From contig NZ_LGYO01000011.1 in the NCBI RefSeq assembly GCF_001263355.1, forward strand, positions 1 to 64,000: a stretch of DNA of 64,000 nucleotides, given 5' to 3'. Of the stretch, positions 7,187-20,300 are shown piece after piece. The notes beneath the pieces are model-generated. The model was given only the letters and a program-made list of their open reading frames with translations, searched no databases and was not told the origin of the DNA. The DNA is from Acetobacterium bakii. Its GTDB lineage: Bacteria; Bacillota; Clostridia; Eubacteriales; Eubacteriaceae. Each line of letters begins with the position of its first letter. The stretch's first letter is position 1. Position numbers and translations under genes: made by a program.

Positions 7187-9687
7187 TATTCCTTTTCAAC
7201 AGGAACCATGAGGGCTAGTTGTTCTCCCGTTTCATCCTCGAGTTCATCCGTCGGATCTTCCTTGTATACTTTAGAAATGGTTTTAATGGCTTCTTCGGGT
7301 TTAAGCTTCATAAGTCGAACACCCTGAGTATTTCGTCCGACAGCAGTAATATCGTTTCCTGAAAGCTTAATGACAACTCCCAGATTATTGATCATCATAA
7401 TTTCGCCATCCCGGCTAATCACACAGAAACCAACCAATTGTCCGGTTTTCTTGGTGACCTTATAAGTTTGAACACCTTTGCCGCCGCGTTTTTGGGGACG
7501 ATATAAATCAGAAGCACTGAGTTTTCCATAGCCATTTTCACTGACACACAGAACAAAAAGCTCTTCTTTAACAATATCCATTCCCACAACCACATCATCT
7601 TTGCGCAGATCGATGCCACGAACGCCAATGGATGTTCGGCTGATCGATCTGACTTCTTCAGAATTGAAACGAATGGCATAACCGCTTTGAGTACCCATAA
7701 CGATTTCTTCATCCTGTTCGACCAGTCGAACATTAATAAGTTCATCATCTTCTCTAAGGTTAATGGCAATGATCCCATTTTTTCGGGATGTATCATATTC
7801 GGTTAAATTGGTTTTCTTAATGATCCCCTGTTTGGTTGCCATAATCAGGGATTTATCCTCAGTAAATTCTTTTACGGGAATCATGGTGGCAATCTGTTCC
7901 CCTGGTTCCAATGGCAACAGATTTACAATGGCTGTCCCCCGGGCGGTTCGTCCGCCTTCAGGAATCTCAAAGGCTTTTAAACGATAAACCTTGCCGAGGT
8001 TGGTAAAGAACATCAGATAGTGATGGGTGGTGGTGGTAAAGAGATGTTCGACAAAATCATTTTCCCGGGTGCTCAGCGCAGTAATCCCTTTGCCGCCGCG
8101 TTTTTGGGAACGATAATTATCAGCGGTGATCCGCTTTACATAACCGATATGGGTCATCGTTATAACAACTTCCTCTTCTTCAATGAGGTCTTCAATTTCA
8201 AAGTCATCCACATCAATATCGAAGGCGGTGCGACGCTTATCGGCAAATTTATCCTTAATTTCCAGCATTTCTGCTCTGATTATTTTTAAAACCAATTGTT
8301 CATCGGCTAAAATTGCTTTTAACTTGCCAATGAAAATGAGTAGCTCTCTGTATTCTTCTTCGATTTTTTCACGTTCAAGACCGGTCAAACGCTGGAGCCG
8401 CATGTCCAGAATCGCCTGAGCCTGAATTTCGGATAAACTGAATCGTTCGATGAGCTGCGCTTTGGCTATTTTACCATCGGCTGCGCCTCTGATAATCCTG
8501 ATGACTTCGTCGATATTATCCAGGGCAATTTTCAAACCTTCTAATATATGCGCTCTGGCTTCGGCCTTTTTTAAATCAAAAATAGTTCGTCTGGTGATAA
8601 TTTGTTTTTGATGCTCAAGATAGTGGAATAATACCTCTTTTAAAGTCAGAACCTTAGGTTCATTCTTAACCAGAGCCAGCATAATGATCCCGAAAGTATC
8701 CTGCAACTGGGTATGTTTATAGAGTTGATTGATAATAATGGTTTCATTGGCATCACGTTTTAAATCGATGACAATGGATATGCCCTTTTTAAGGTCGGTT
8801 TCATCTCTTAAATCGGAAATACCTTCAACCTTTTTTTCCTTAACAAGGTCGGCAATTTTTTCAACCAGTTTGGCTTTATTGACCATATACGGAATTTCGG
8901 TGATAACGATCTGTTTTTTTCCTTTTTTAGTGGTGATAAATTCGACTTTTCCGCGCACCTTCACCCGGCCGCGGCCAGTACGATAGGCACTTTTAATGCC
9001 TGATTTACCCAGAATAATCCCAGCTGTCGGAAAATCAGGACCTTTGATATGCTTCATCAGTTCATCGATGGTAATCTCCGGATCATCAATAAATGCCACG
9101 GTGCCATCAATGATTTCACCCAGGTTATGGGGCGGAATATTCGTTGCCATTCCGACGGCAATTCCCGAAGAACCATTGACTAAAAGATTGGGATATTTTG
9201 AGGGTAATACCGACGGTTCCTGTTCTGATTCATCAAAGTTCGGAACAAAATCAACGGTTTCTTTATTAATATCGCGCAGTAATTCAACTGTTATTTTCCC
9301 CATTTTGGCTTCGGTGTAACGCATTGCCGCAGCACTGTCGCCATCAACCGAACCAAAGTTTCCCTGACCATTGACGATCAGATACCGGGTGGACCAATCC
9401 TGGGCCATCCGGACCATGGCATCATAAACAGATGAATCGCCATGGGGATGGTACTTACCTAAAACATCCCCAACAATACGCGCTGATTTACGAAAGGTTT
9501 TTTGGGGATCCAACCCCAATTCACTCATGGCATAAATGATCCGCCGATGAACCGGCTTTAACCCGTCTCTGACATCCGGCAAGGCCCGGCCGATAATGAC
9601 ACTCATGGCATAGTCAATATACGAGGTTTTCATTTCTTCTTCTATGTTAACGTGTTTTATGCGATCAAATTCAATTAATTCTTCCAT
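7186..9687 (-). CDS. gyrA: DNA gyrase subunit A
   Basis: The DNA-breaking and rejoining subunit of gyrase (833 residues, normal length). The breakage domain contains [12 protein letters not shown] with serine and aspartate at the quinolone-contact positions, and RYTEAKM with the catalytic tyrosine near residue 123. The C-terminal DNA-wrapping domain has the GyrA-box form QKRGGKG near residue 530 and a second QKRGGKG near 734. It follows gyrB by 20 bases and overlaps the EIIA gene by one base, so it belongs to the dnaA-side operon series that ends with PTS EIIB. Confidence 0.98.
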   Translation of the reverse strand: MEELIEFDRIKHVNIEEEMKTSYIDYAMSVIIGRALPDVRDGLKPVHRRIIYAMSELGLDPQKTFRKSARIVGDVLGKYHPHGDSSVYDAMVRMAQDWSTRYLIVNGQGNFGSVDGDSAAAMRYTEAKMGKITVELLRDINKETVDFVPNFDESEQEPSVLPSKYPNLLVNGSSGIAVGMATNIPPHNLGEIIDGTVAFIDDPEITIDELMKHIKGPDFPTAGIILGKSGIKSAYRTGRGRVKVRGKVEFITTKKGKKQIVITEIPYMVNKAKLVEKIADLVKEKKVEGISDLRDETDLKKGISIVIDLKRDANETIIINQLYKHTQLQDTFGIIMLALVKNEPKVLTLKEVLFHYLEHQKQIITRRTIFDLKKAEARAHILEGLKIALDNIDEVIRIIRGAADGKIAKAQLIERFSLSEIQAQAILDMRLQRLTGLEREKIEEEYRELLIFIGKLKAILADEQLVLKIIRAEMLEIKDKFADKRRTAFDIDVDDFEIEDLIEEEEVVITMTHIGYVKRITADNYRSQKRGGKGITALSTRENDFVEHLFTTTTHHYLMFFTNLGKVYRLKAFEIPEGGRTARGTAIVNLLPLEPGEQIATMIPVKEFTEDKSLIMATKQGIIKKTNLTEYDTSRKNGIIAINLREDDELINVRLVEQDEEIVMGTQSGYAIRFNSEEVRSISRTSIGVRGIDLRKDDVVVGMDIVKEELFVLCVSENGYGKLSASDLYRPQKRGGKGVQTYKVTKKTGQLVGFCVISRDGEIMMINNLGVVIKLSGNDITAVGRNTQGVRLMKLKPEEAIKTISKVYKEDPTDELEDETGEQLALMVPVEKE

Positions 9688-9707
9688 TTATTATTACTCC
9701 TTCTTGT

Positions 9708-12761
<3,054 letters not shown>

Positions 12762-12762
<1 letters not shown>

Positions 12763-12983
12763 TAGGAAAGTGGCCCTTTTACCTCCAGGGTATCAAAATC
12801 CTGAATTTCTACGATATCACCATTTCTTATTTTTTTACCTCTTTGGGTACACAACTCGCCGTTCACCCGGACTAAACCATCGGCAATCATAAATTTAGCA
12901 TCACTGCCATTTACCACAATGCCTGCAAATTTAATGAGTTGATCCATTTTTATATACTCTGTGTTAATTTCAATAATTTGCAT
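12762..12983 (-). CDS. yaaA: YaaA/RlbA, S4-domain RNA-binding protein
   Basis: A 73-residue S4-like RNA-binding protein found between dnaN and recF in most Firmicutes. The B. subtilis homologue is linked to ribosome assembly. The S4 signature is visible in MDQLIKFAGIV, AKFMIADGLVRVNG and RGKKIRNGD. The start at 12983 follows GGGGA; two earlier in-frame ATGs would add up to ten residues without a better ribosome site. It overlaps recF by one base and is therefore probably coupled to it. Confidence 0.93.
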
Positions 12984-13111
12984 ATTTTTCCCCATTAATT
13001 TTATTTTTCGCAAAAATGAAAGAGCATTGCATGAATCCCCTTTATTTCTGTCAAAATTGCTTTAATTTTCATATTATAATGATTTAACTAAAACATTATA
13101 ACATAAATACT

Positions 13112-13170
13112 AAAAAGAAGTCTGAGAAATCATGAATTTATCTTAAATAAACTCGGGATTTCTCAGACTT
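13112..13170 (-). terminator. Terminator after dnaN
   Basis: A perfect 14-bp stem (13118-13131 with 13157-13170) with a 25-base loop, followed on the minus strand by CTTTTTA. It separates dnaA-dnaN from yaaA-recF-gyrB-gyrA. The loop is long, so read-through is likely. Confidence 0.75.
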
Positions 13171-13185
13171 TTATATACTTGATTT

Positions 13186-14298
13186 TTAATCTTCTTCGGC
13201 AACGCGAACCGGTAAAATAAGATAGACAAAATCCGTTCCCTCAACAGGAAGAAGAACTCCCGGTCCCACTGAAGTCGTCATGTCCATAATAAATTCTTCC
13301 CCATCAATGACCCGGAGGGCATCGATTAAAAATTTTGAATTAAAGGCAATTTTCAATGATTCCCCGGTATTCACAATGGGGATCACTTCATAGACATCAC
13401 CAATATCTGCATTTGAAGTTAATATTAACTGATCCTGGTTGAAATCCATTTTGATCAGATTATTTTTACCTTCCCGGGCTAACAGAGCCGCGCGTTCACT
13501 ACTTTCCAAAAGCAGCCGGCGATTAATCCGCACCTGGGTAGTTTTTTCCACGGGAATAATTTGTTTGTAGTTAATAAAGTCACCTTCAAGAAGCCGTGAC
13601 GTGAACTGGGTGTTGTCCATTTCAAAAAATATCTGATTTTTTGAAAATTTGACAACAACTTCGCCAGTATAATTCGCTAATACCTTATTAATTTCGGATA
13701 AGGATTTAGAAGGGATAATAACACTAAGATCATCTTCCATATTTTCTTTGATATTTCCTGATCTTAAAGCAAGTCTATAACCATCTAAAGCTATTAAATT
13801 TATTTTATTTCCTTCTAATTCTATTTTAACCCCTGTCAATACCGGAATATTTTCATTGGTTGCCACCGAAAATAAGGTTCCTCTTATTAATTCTCTTAGC
13901 ACCGACGATTCCAGAGAAAAAATATGATCTTCAATGATTTCCGGAAAAGCTGGAAATTCATCAGTGGCCAATCCTTTAAGAGTAAAGTTTGACAGCAGAC
14001 AGGATATTTTCATTTGGTTATGATTATCACTTTCAAAAAATACTTCACTACCTGACATTTTCCTTATTAGTTCACCGGTTATGGTTGATGACAGAACAAT
14101 TTTTCCTTCCTGTTCAACAGTAGCGGGAATATTAATTTCAATCCCAATTTCTAAATCAGTGCTTCTTAATAATAAATTGTTATTTTCAACACTGAACAGA
14201 ATGCCTTCAAGAATGGGAAGGGTTGTTTTTGAAGAAACTGCTTTTTGGGCAATATTTAGAGCACCCATTAAACTTTCTTTTGAACAATTGAATTTCAT
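13186..14298 (-). CDS. dnaN: DNA polymerase III beta subunit (sliding clamp)
   Basis: The ring-shaped clamp that tethers DNA polymerase III to DNA. The 370-residue product has the standard length and three-repeat organisation: MKFNCSKESLMGALNIAQKA at the start, RSTDLEIGIEI in domain 1, VLTGVKIE and ALDGYRLALR in domain 2, and the C-terminal YLILPVRV end that forms the partner-binding pocket. AGAGGT precedes the ATG. It follows dnaA after 210 bases that contain the origin unwinding module. Confidence 0.98.
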   Translation of the reverse strand: MKFNCSKESLMGALNIAQKAVSSKTTLPILEGILFSVENNNLLLRSTDLEIGIEINIPATVEQEGKIVLSSTITGELIRKMSGSEVFFESDNHNQMKISCLLSNFTLKGLATDEFPAFPEIIEDHIFSLESSVLRELIRGTLFSVATNENIPVLTGVKIELEGNKINLIALDGYRLALRSGNIKENMEDDLSVIIPSKSLSEINKVLANYTGEVVVKFSKNQIFFEMDNTQFTSRLLEGDFINYKQIIPVEKTTQVRINRRLLLESSERAALLAREGKNNLIKMDFNQDQLILTSNADIGDVYEVIPIVNTGESLKIAFNSKFLIDALRVIDGEEFIMDMTTSVGPGVLLPVEGTDFVYLILPVRVAEED

Positions 14299-14357
14299 AA
14301 GATACCTCTTTTTATTTAATTTTGGGAAACCCCTTTAGTTATAATACTATATATAAT

Positions 14358-14463
14358 TAATAGTAATAATAGTAGTAGGGGGTGTGGATACTGTGGATAA
14401 GTCTTAAAAGCTATTAGGGCAATCAAAAAAGCCTTTTTTTTAGGGGGGATAAGCTGTGGATAA
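14358..14463 (+). other. oriC unwinding region (DnaA-trios plus DnaA boxes), dnaN side
   Basis: Seven consecutive trinucleotides TAA/TAG (14358-14378), a G-rich junction (14378-14382), and two abutting DnaA boxes TGTGGATAC (14383-14391) and TGTGGATAA (14392-14400) form the basal unwinding module described for Bacillus. A third box TGTGGATAA is at 14455-14463. Upstream A/T-rich sequence (14340-14357) is the likely site of melting. Confidence 0.85.
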
Positions 14464-14508
14464 CCCCGGTGTAATCAGGGTTGGGACTGTTGATGATTTG
14501 TTGATGGT

Positions 14509-15864
14509 TTAAGCACCGTGAATTTCCCGCTGGATCCGCAGAATGAGGTTTTTAAAATCGGTGTTTTTTTCCATCTCTTCGGTTATTTTCTGGCAGCCAT
14601 GAATGACGGTGGAGTGATCCCGGCCACCAAATTCTTCACCAATGCGGGGTAGCGAAAGGTCGGTGATATCCCGTGTGATATACATAGCAACCTGCCGAGG
14701 CAATGAAATAGCCCGGGTTCTTTTTTTAGAATTCATATCTTCCACGGTAATATTAAAGTATTTTGCAGTAACTTCCTTAATATATTCACTGGTAATAACA
14801 ATGTCTTCTTTTTTTCTAAAAATATCCTTAAGGGCATTTTTAGCCGATTCGATATTAATGGGAGCGTTGTGAAGCTTGGAATAAGCAAAAACAGTTGTCA
14901 ATGCACCTTCGAGCTCGCGAATATTGGAATGGATGCTGTCGGCAATAAAACTAAGGACCTCATTGGGTATTTCATCACTGAAGGATTCAGCTTTCTTGCG
15001 GATAATGGCAATCCGGGTTTCAAAATTTGGAGCCGTAATATCAGTAATCAAGCCGCTTTCAAAGCGTGAACGCAGCCGTTCTTCAAGGGTTTGTATTTCC
15101 CGGGGAGGCCGGTCACTGCTGATGACAATTTGCTTATTTTCCTGATGAAGAGTATTAAAGGTATGAAAAAATTCTTCCTGAGTTCCTTCTTTTTTTGCTA
15201 AAAATTGGATGTCATCAATTAAAAGAATATCAGCACTTCGGTATTTATTGCGAAAGGAAATATTTGTTTTATTCTGGATGGCATCAATGAATTCATTGGT
15301 GAATTTTTCACAGGAGACATAAATAACCTTTTTATGCGGAGCATAAGATAGGATATAGTGTCCTATTGCCTGCATCAGATGGGTTTTGCCTAAACCGACA
15401 CCGCCATAAATAAACAAGGGATTATATCGTTCTGAGGGCGCTTCCGAAACGGCCACACAGGCGGCATGGGCAAAACGGTTATTTTCCCCGATAACAAAGC
15501 TGTCAAAGGTATATTTTGGGTTCATGGAAGTACTGCGATTCATTGAAAGATCAACTTCCTGGGGCGTGTTTTGGGTTGGACTGGTGATCGTGGTTTCCGG
15601 AATCATCGCATCTTTTTCTTTTAAAACGATCTTGACTTGTCCAAGTTTACCGGTCACCTCTGCCAGGGCATTCGTGATCAACGGAATGTGGCGACTTTCC
15701 AGGATTCCTTTTTCAAATTCATTTTCGGTTAAAAAATAGTAGGTATTATTGACATAATTAATGGGTTTGATTTTTAAAAACCAGGTATTGAAACTTGTTG
15801 AGCTAATATCCGGCTTAATTATTTCCAGGGCTGCATCCCATGTTTTTCTAAAAGAAGTGTCCAC
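14509..15864 (-). CDS. dnaA: DnaA, chromosomal replication initiator
   Basis: DnaA binds the boxes on both sides of its gene and melts the origin. The 451-residue protein has domain I (DnaB/DnaD contact, residues 1-80), a linker, the AAA+ domain with Walker A GGVGLGKTH (near 155), Walker B LLIDDIQFL (near 214), sensor and arginine-finger regions, and the C-terminal DNA-binding domain with GGRDHSTV near 416. The start codon is GTG, preceded by GGAGG at eight bases. Flanking DnaA boxes suggest autoregulation. Confidence 0.98.
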   Translation of the reverse strand: MDTSFRKTWDAALEIIKPDISSTSFNTWFLKIKPINYVNNTYYFLTENEFEKGILESRHIPLITNALAEVTGKLGQVKIVLKEKDAMIPETTITSPTQNTPQEVDLSMNRSTSMNPKYTFDSFVIGENNRFAHAACVAVSEAPSERYNPLFIYGGVGLGKTHLMQAIGHYILSYAPHKKVIYVSCEKFTNEFIDAIQNKTNISFRNKYRSADILLIDDIQFLAKKEGTQEEFFHTFNTLHQENKQIVISSDRPPREIQTLEERLRSRFESGLITDITAPNFETRIAIIRKKAESFSDEIPNEVLSFIADSIHSNIRELEGALTTVFAYSKLHNAPINIESAKNALKDIFRKKEDIVITSEYIKEVTAKYFNITVEDMNSKKRTRAISLPRQVAMYITRDITDLSLPRIGEEFGGRDHSTVIHGCQKITEEMEKNTDFKNLILRIQREIHGA

Positions 15865-15903
15865 TAAATGAACCTCCAGTTTCCTAAATTTAAGTAACGG
15901 CGC

Positions 15904-16127
15904 TGTGGATAAACCGCTGATTTATGCACAGAATATCTATTTTAATGTTAATAGGCAAAAAAATCAAGGGAATAATTGAAATACCTGTGGATAATAAAAA
16001 AAAGTTATCCAGATAAAAAAAGAGGTAAACAGAAGAATATTAATAAAAATACACAAGTTATCCCCAATTAATCCACAAATTACGATATTTTGTGGATTAA
16101 TTGATAAAGTATCAACATTTGTCCACA
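15904..16127. other. oriC box-rich region, rpmH side
   Basis: The 468 bases between dnaA and rpmH hold no gene. At least eight DnaA-box-like 9-mers are visible: 15904-15912 and 15986-15994 (perfect TGTGGATAA), 15922-15930 (TTATGCACA), 16005-16013, 16058-16066, 16069-16077, 16091-16099 (TGTGGATTA) and 16119-16127 (TTGTCCACA), in both orientations within A/T-rich DNA. This is the second lobe of the bipartite origin. Confidence 0.85.
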
Positions 16128-16140
16128 ATTCGGTGATAAC

Positions 16141-16169
16141 AGTATAACAAATTGCGGATGAGCATTCAA
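16141..16169 (-). promoter_or_regulatory. dnaA promoter
   Basis: On the minus strand TTGAAT (complement of 16164-16169), a 17-base spacer and TATACT (complement of 16141-16146). The DnaA boxes downstream lie in the 5' leader, as expected for autoregulation. Confidence 0.7.
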
Positions 16170-16237
16170 TCAAATTTATTATAAACATAGCAAATGAAAA
16201 GTGTTGATAAATAATTTAAAGGAATTAATAATATATC

Positions 16238-16266
16238 TTGACAGAAAATCGCCAAGATTATATAAT
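16238..16266 (+). promoter_or_regulatory. rpmH promoter (consensus sigma-A)
   Basis: TTGACA (16238-16243), 17 bases, TATAAT (16261-16266): a perfect consensus promoter driving rpmH-rnpA-yidD-yidC-jag. Confidence 0.9.
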
Positions 16267-16332
16267 TCTAGGGTAAAAGTATTATAAACTTATAAACAAA
16301 TGAATATAAAATGTAAGTCAGGGGGTGTCGAA

Positions 16333-16467
16333 ATGAAAAGAACTTATCAACCAAAAGTAAGACAACGTAAGAGAGAGCATGGTTTTAGAAAAAGAATGTT
16401 CACTAAAAGTGGTCGACTTATTTTAAAGAAAAGAAGACAAAAAGGAAGAGAAAAATTATCAGCATAG
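16333..16467 (+). CDS. rpmH: 50S ribosomal protein L34
   Basis: A 44-residue, very basic protein with the invariant [18 protein letters not shown] start and [13 protein letters not shown] core of L34. It is preceded by AGGGGGTG. It is the first gene to the right of the origin, in the universal rpmH-rnpA order, behind a consensus promoter. Confidence 0.98.
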   Translation: MKRTYQPKVRQRKREHGFRKRMFTKSGRLILKKRRQKGREKLSA

Positions 16468-16527
16468 TCCTTTCCAGACCGTTTTTTAATAAGCGGTCTT
16501 TTGTTTAATGAAAAAAGGAGAATTCCT

Positions 16528-16869
16528 TTGGCAAAAATAAATTCCCTTAAGAAACAAAATGACTTTAACCGAGTTTTTAAAACAGGGGAAGTATTTGGAA
16601 ATAAGACCTTTGTGATGTATTATCTTAAAAATGGTTCAGAGGCCAATCGACTGGGGATTGTTGTCAGTAAAAAAGTTTCTAAAAAAGCGGTTGTCAGAAA
16701 CAAAATCAAAAGAAGAATAAAAGAAGCCTATCGGCTTAATGAAGATTCTTTTGCTATGGGATTTGACATTATTATTATCGCAAAGGGATCATGTCAAGAA
16801 GAGAAATATAATAACATGGAAAAATCATTGAAACATTTGTTTTATAAGAAAAATCTCATGAGGTCATAA
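16528..16869 (+). CDS. rnpA: Ribonuclease P protein component
   Basis: The protein cofactor of RNase P, which matures tRNA 5' ends. It has 113 residues with the diagnostic basic helix [16 protein letters not shown] (the RNR motif). The start is the TTG at 16528, because AAAGGAG lies seven bases before it and the family N-terminus ([17 protein letters not shown]) begins there; an upstream TTG at 16501 lacks a ribosome site. It is followed after one base by yidD. Confidence 0.95.
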   Translation: MAKINSLKKQNDFNRVFKTGEVFGNKTFVMYYLKNGSEANRLGIVVSKKVSKKAVVRNKIKRRIKEAYRLNEDSFAMGFDIIIIAKGSCQEEKYNNMEKSLKHLFYKKNLMRS

Positions 16870-16870
16870 A

Positions 16871-17083
16871 ATGATAAAGAAAAGCCTGGTATTATTAATT
16901 CGGGGGTATCAGAAATTTATATCCCCGTTTTTAGGAAATAACTGTCGTTTTAGTCCAACCTGTTCAGAATATTTTATTTTAGCCGTTGAGAAATATGGCG
17001 TTTTCAAGGGAATCTATTTGGGTACAAAACGCATTGTTAAATGCCATCCCTTTAATCCCGGGGGATATGATCCCCTTCTCTGA
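16871..17083 (+). CDS. yidD: YidD, membrane protein insertion efficiency factor
   Basis: A 70-residue YidD protein, which assists YidC-dependent membrane insertion from the cytoplasmic face. The conserved [15 protein letters not shown] and [14 protein letters not shown] blocks are complete, and an amphipathic N-terminal helix is visible. It is located between rnpA and yidC, as is usual. Confidence 0.96.
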   Translation: MIKKSLVLLIRGYQKFISPFLGNNCRFSPTCSEYFILAVEKYGVFKGIYLGTKRIVKCHPFNPGGYDPLL

Positions 17084-17123
17084 TGCCAGGCATTAAGGGA
17101 GAACTACTTTAAGGAGTTATTGA

Positions 17124-18080
17124 ATGGATTTTCTATACCAAAGTTTTGGCTGGATTCTTTTACAGATTTATAATATTATTGGAAACTACGGATGGGCAAT
17201 CATTGTCTTTACATTATTGATTAAAGCTATCCTGTTACCGCTTAATATTAAGCAAACCAAATCCATGAAGGATATGCAGCGACTTCAACCAGAAATACAA
17301 AAATTAAGTAAAAAATACAAAAACAATAAAGAAAAATTAAACGAAGAAACACTAAAACTGTATAAAACATTTAAAGTGAATCCAGCCGGCGGCTGTTTGC
17401 CTCTGTTAATACAATTTCCGATTTTAATTGGACTTTATGGGACATTAAGAGCACCGGATGTTTGGGTATTTCCGAACGGGGCGATTGAAGCGATTGACAT
17501 GTCCTTTTTGTGGATGCAAAGTCTCAGTGTTCCCGATCCAATTTATGTGTTGCCAATATTGGCGGCGTTGTTTACCTTTATCACACAGAAATTTACAATG
17601 TCCACCAGCAATATGAATCCGGATGATCCCAATGCAAAAACCCAGAAAATTATGCTTTATGCAATGCCAATCATGATTGGATATATTTCCATTTCCATGC
17701 CGGCTGGGGTTGCCTTATACTGGGTAGTACAGAATATCTTTACTTTTTTCCAACAATTTATTATGATGCGTATGCCGGAACCTGATTTTTCAGTGGAAGA
17801 AGCCGAACGACGTGTGGCCGAAGCGGAACGCGAAAGACGGGAAGATTTAGCCGCAAAACGGGCTGCTAACAAACCAGACGGGCAGAAGTCAAACAAGCAA
17901 ATTGAAAAAAAGAAACCTTTGACAAAACCAGCTTCAAACAAAAAGGTTCAGCATAAAAAGAATTATCAAAAGCCAGTGGAAGAGCGTAAAGCGCCTATTA
18001 CTGAGATTCCGCAACGAGATGCTTCCCAGGAAGCAGATTATCAAAAGGCTAAGGAACGCTACGATAATAATAAGGAATAA
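17124..18080 (+). CDS. yidC: YidC/OxaA membrane protein insertase
   Basis: YidC inserts and folds membrane proteins, alone or with SecYEG. The 318-residue Gram-positive-type protein lacks the large periplasmic domain and a lipoprotein signal is not evident. Five hydrophobic helices are visible, with the cytoplasmic hairpin (KQTKSMKDMQRLQPEIQKL) after the first. The groove position that is arginine in B. subtilis SpoIIIJ reads as lysine here (LLIKAILLPL). The last 90 residues are a very charged Lys/Glu-rich tail that probably contacts ribosomes. Confidence 0.96.
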   Translation: MDFLYQSFGWILLQIYNIIGNYGWAIIVFTLLIKAILLPLNIKQTKSMKDMQRLQPEIQKLSKKYKNNKEKLNEETLKLYKTFKVNPAGGCLPLLIQFPILIGLYGTLRAPDVWVFPNGAIEAIDMSFLWMQSLSVPDPIYVLPILAALFTFITQKFTMSTSNMNPDDPNAKTQKIMLYAMPIMIGYISISMPAGVALYWVVQNIFTFFQQFIMMRMPEPDFSVEEAERRVAEAERERREDLAAKRAANKPDGQKSNKQIEKKKPLTKPASNKKVQHKKNYQKPVEERKAPITEIPQRDASQEADYQKAKERYDNNKE

Positions 18081-18115
18081 AACCCATACTACCTAAAAGC
18101 TAAGGAGGGGAATTA

Positions 18116-18745
18116 ATGAATAAGACAGTAACAGGTACGGGTAAAACCGTTGAAGATGCCATTAATCATGGTTTACAGCAATTGGGTGTTACCAGAGAGC
18201 AGGTCGAAACAAAGATAATTCAAGTGCCGGACAGTGGTTTAATGAAGATTTTTGGTAAAAAAGAAGCCATTGTAGAGGTGACTCTTCTGAATGATCCCGA
18301 ACAGCATGCCATCGATTTTTTGACTGAAGTCTTTGAAGCCATGAAAATTCCCTGTGAGATCGAGACCCATCTTGAGGATAATGTTTTATTCATTGACCTC
18401 AAAGGTAATGATATGGGAATTCTTATCGGTCGTCGGGGACAGACCTTGGATTCCCTTCAATATCTGGTTAGTCTGGTGATTAATCGCCATAGCGAAGATT
18501 ATATCCGGATTGTCCTTGACACCGAGGATTATCGTGCAAAAAGAGAAAAAACCCTGGAGGATCTTGGCGAAAAAATGGCCGATAAAGCCGTTTCCTATAA
18601 AAAGAAAATGATCCTCGAGCCCATGAATCCATCGGAAAGACGAATCATTCATGCAAAACTACAAAATCACGAGAAGGTTTATACATTCAGCGAAGGTGAA
18701 GAGCCCTATCGTCGTGTGGTCATTCAATGCAAAGATAAAAACTAA
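18116..18745 (+). CDS. jag: Jag/KhpB, KH-R3H RNA-binding protein
   Basis: A 209-residue RNA-binding protein with three parts: a Jag N-terminal domain (1-55, KTVEDAINHGLQQLGV and FGKKEAIVEV), a KH domain (about 85-140, with the MGILIGRRGQTLDSLQYLV core) and an R3H domain (about 145-205, MNPSERRIIHAKLQ). The family (KhpB/EloR) affects cell elongation and small-RNA-linked regulation in Gram-positives. GGAGGGG precedes the ATG. It ends the rpmH operon at a strong terminator. Confidence 0.95.
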   Translation: MNKTVTGTGKTVEDAINHGLQQLGVTREQVETKIIQVPDSGLMKIFGKKEAIVEVTLLNDPEQHAIDFLTEVFEAMKIPCEIETHLEDNVLFIDLKGNDMGILIGRRGQTLDSLQYLVSLVINRHSEDYIRIVLDTEDYRAKREKTLEDLGEKMADKAVSYKKKMILEPMNPSERRIIHAKLQNHEKVYTFSEGEEPYRRVVIQCKDKN

Positions 18746-18754
18746 ACGACCTTT

Positions 18755-18789
18755 AAGCACTAACGATAGATTGTTAGTGCTTTTTTTTT
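18755..18789 (+). terminator. Terminator after jag
   Basis: AAGCACTAAC (18755-18764) pairs with GTTAGTGCTT (18773-18782), followed by a run of T. Confidence 0.93.
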
Positions 18790-18910
18790 CTTTAAAGATT
18801 ACCTGGTTGTCAGCATGGTAAAGTTATTATTATCGATATAATATTAAAAAACAGGTATTTGTATTTGAGAAAATTTAAATTATCAAAGAATTAATCAGTT
18901 AGGAGAAAAC

Positions 18911-20290
18911 GTGGAAGTCTTATTACTTAATGAGGATACCATTGCCGCCGTCGCCACAGGTTTAGGCGGGGCCGGCATTGGCATCATAAGAATCAGCGGG
19001 GCGAAAGCCATTGAGATTGGTAATGCCCTTTTTAAAAACCCTAAAGGAAAAACCCTGGTCGATGCAGCAAGCCATCAATTATTATATGGGAAAATGATCG
19101 ATCCGATCACAAAGAAAGATATTGATGAGGTCCTGATTTCTAAAATGAAGGCGCCCCACTCATATACCGCCGAGGATATTGTAGAGATAAATTGTCATGG
19201 CGGCATTGTGCCACTGCGCAAAATATTGGGTCTGGTGATTAAGGCCGGGGCCCGATTGGCGGAACCCGGAGAGTTTACCAAGCGCGCTTTTTTAAACGGC
19301 CGTTTGGATCTAGCCCAGGCCGAATCGGTCATTGATATTATTAATGCAAAAACCGAAAAAAGTCTGGAATATTCTGTCGCCCAACTTGAAGGACGTTTGT
19401 CTCAAAAACTGGAAGAGTTGGATAGTACCCTGGTGGGGATTCTGGCCCATATGGAAGTGAATATCGATTATCCGGAATATGATATAGAAGAAATCAGCTA
19501 TGAATTTATCCATAATGCGGTTTTAAAGCTCATCAAAACCATTGAAGGCCTGTTACTGGTTGCAGAAACCGGAAAGATCTACCGCGAGGGGATAACCACG
19601 GCGATACTCGGGGAGCCCAACGTGGGAAAATCATCGCTGTTGAATACCTTACTCATGGAGAATAAAGCGATTGTCACCGAAATACCGGGAACCACCCGGG
19701 ATACCATCGAAGAATATATCAATATTGAAGGCATTCCTTTTAAGATTATTGATACTGCCGGAATCCGGGAAACCGATAATGTGGTGGAAAAAATAGGGGT
19801 GGAACGGTCAAAAAAACTGTTGAACCAAACCAACCTGGTTGTTTTTATGCGGGATGTTTCCAAACCCATATCGCCGGGAGAGCAGGAACTGCTGGAATTG
19901 TTGAAAAACCGAAAAACCATTTATATTGCCAATAAAACCGATGCCATAGGCAATGACGATCAGGATATAGAGCCACCCTGGATTCCGATGTCCTTAATTA
20001 AAGAACAGGGAATCGATTTGCTCAAAAGCAAAATGGTTGAGATGGTTTATGACGGAACAGTTAATCAGGATGCCGACTATCTCATTACCAATGCCAGACA
20101 TATCCATTTGCTTGAAGAGACCAGGGAGAGTCTGGAAAATGCCATTGCCACAATGAAAACAAGTATGCCCATAGAACTTGTTTCCATTGATATTATGAAT
20201 GCCCTGGAATCGCTAAGAGGGATTACCGGAAAAGCTGTGGGCATCGATATTATTAATCAGATTTTTAAAAATTTTTGTATTGGAAAGTAG
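18911..20290 (+). CDS. mnmE: MnmE, tRNA wobble-uridine modification GTPase
   Basis: With MnmG this GTPase installs the (carboxymethyl)aminomethyl group on U34 of certain tRNAs, using methylene-tetrahydrofolate. The 459-residue protein has the N-terminal folate-binding domain (DTIAAVATGLGGAGIGIIR), a helical domain interrupted by the G domain (G1 GEPNVGKSS, G2-G3 TTRDT and DTAGIRET, G4 NKTD) and the C-terminal FCIGK with the conserved cysteine. The start is GTG, nine codons before the conserved motif, with AGGAG upstream. mnmG follows after ten bases. Confidence 0.97.
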   Translation: MEVLLLNEDTIAAVATGLGGAGIGIIRISGAKAIEIGNALFKNPKGKTLVDAASHQLLYGKMIDPITKKDIDEVLISKMKAPHSYTAEDIVEINCHGGIVPLRKILGLVIKAGARLAEPGEFTKRAFLNGRLDLAQAESVIDIINAKTEKSLEYSVAQLEGRLSQKLEELDSTLVGILAHMEVNIDYPEYDIEEISYEFIHNAVLKLIKTIEGLLLVAETGKIYREGITTAILGEPNVGKSSLLNTLLMENKAIVTEIPGTTRDTIEEYINIEGIPFKIIDTAGIRETDNVVEKIGVERSKKLLNQTNLVVFMRDVSKPISPGEQELLELLKNRKTIYIANKTDAIGNDDQDIEPPWIPMSLIKEQGIDLLKSKMVEMVYDGTVNQDADYLITNARHIHLLEETRESLENAIATMKTSMPIELVSIDIMNALESLRGITGKAVGIDIINQIFKNFCIGK

Positions 20291-20300
20291 AGGAAGATAA

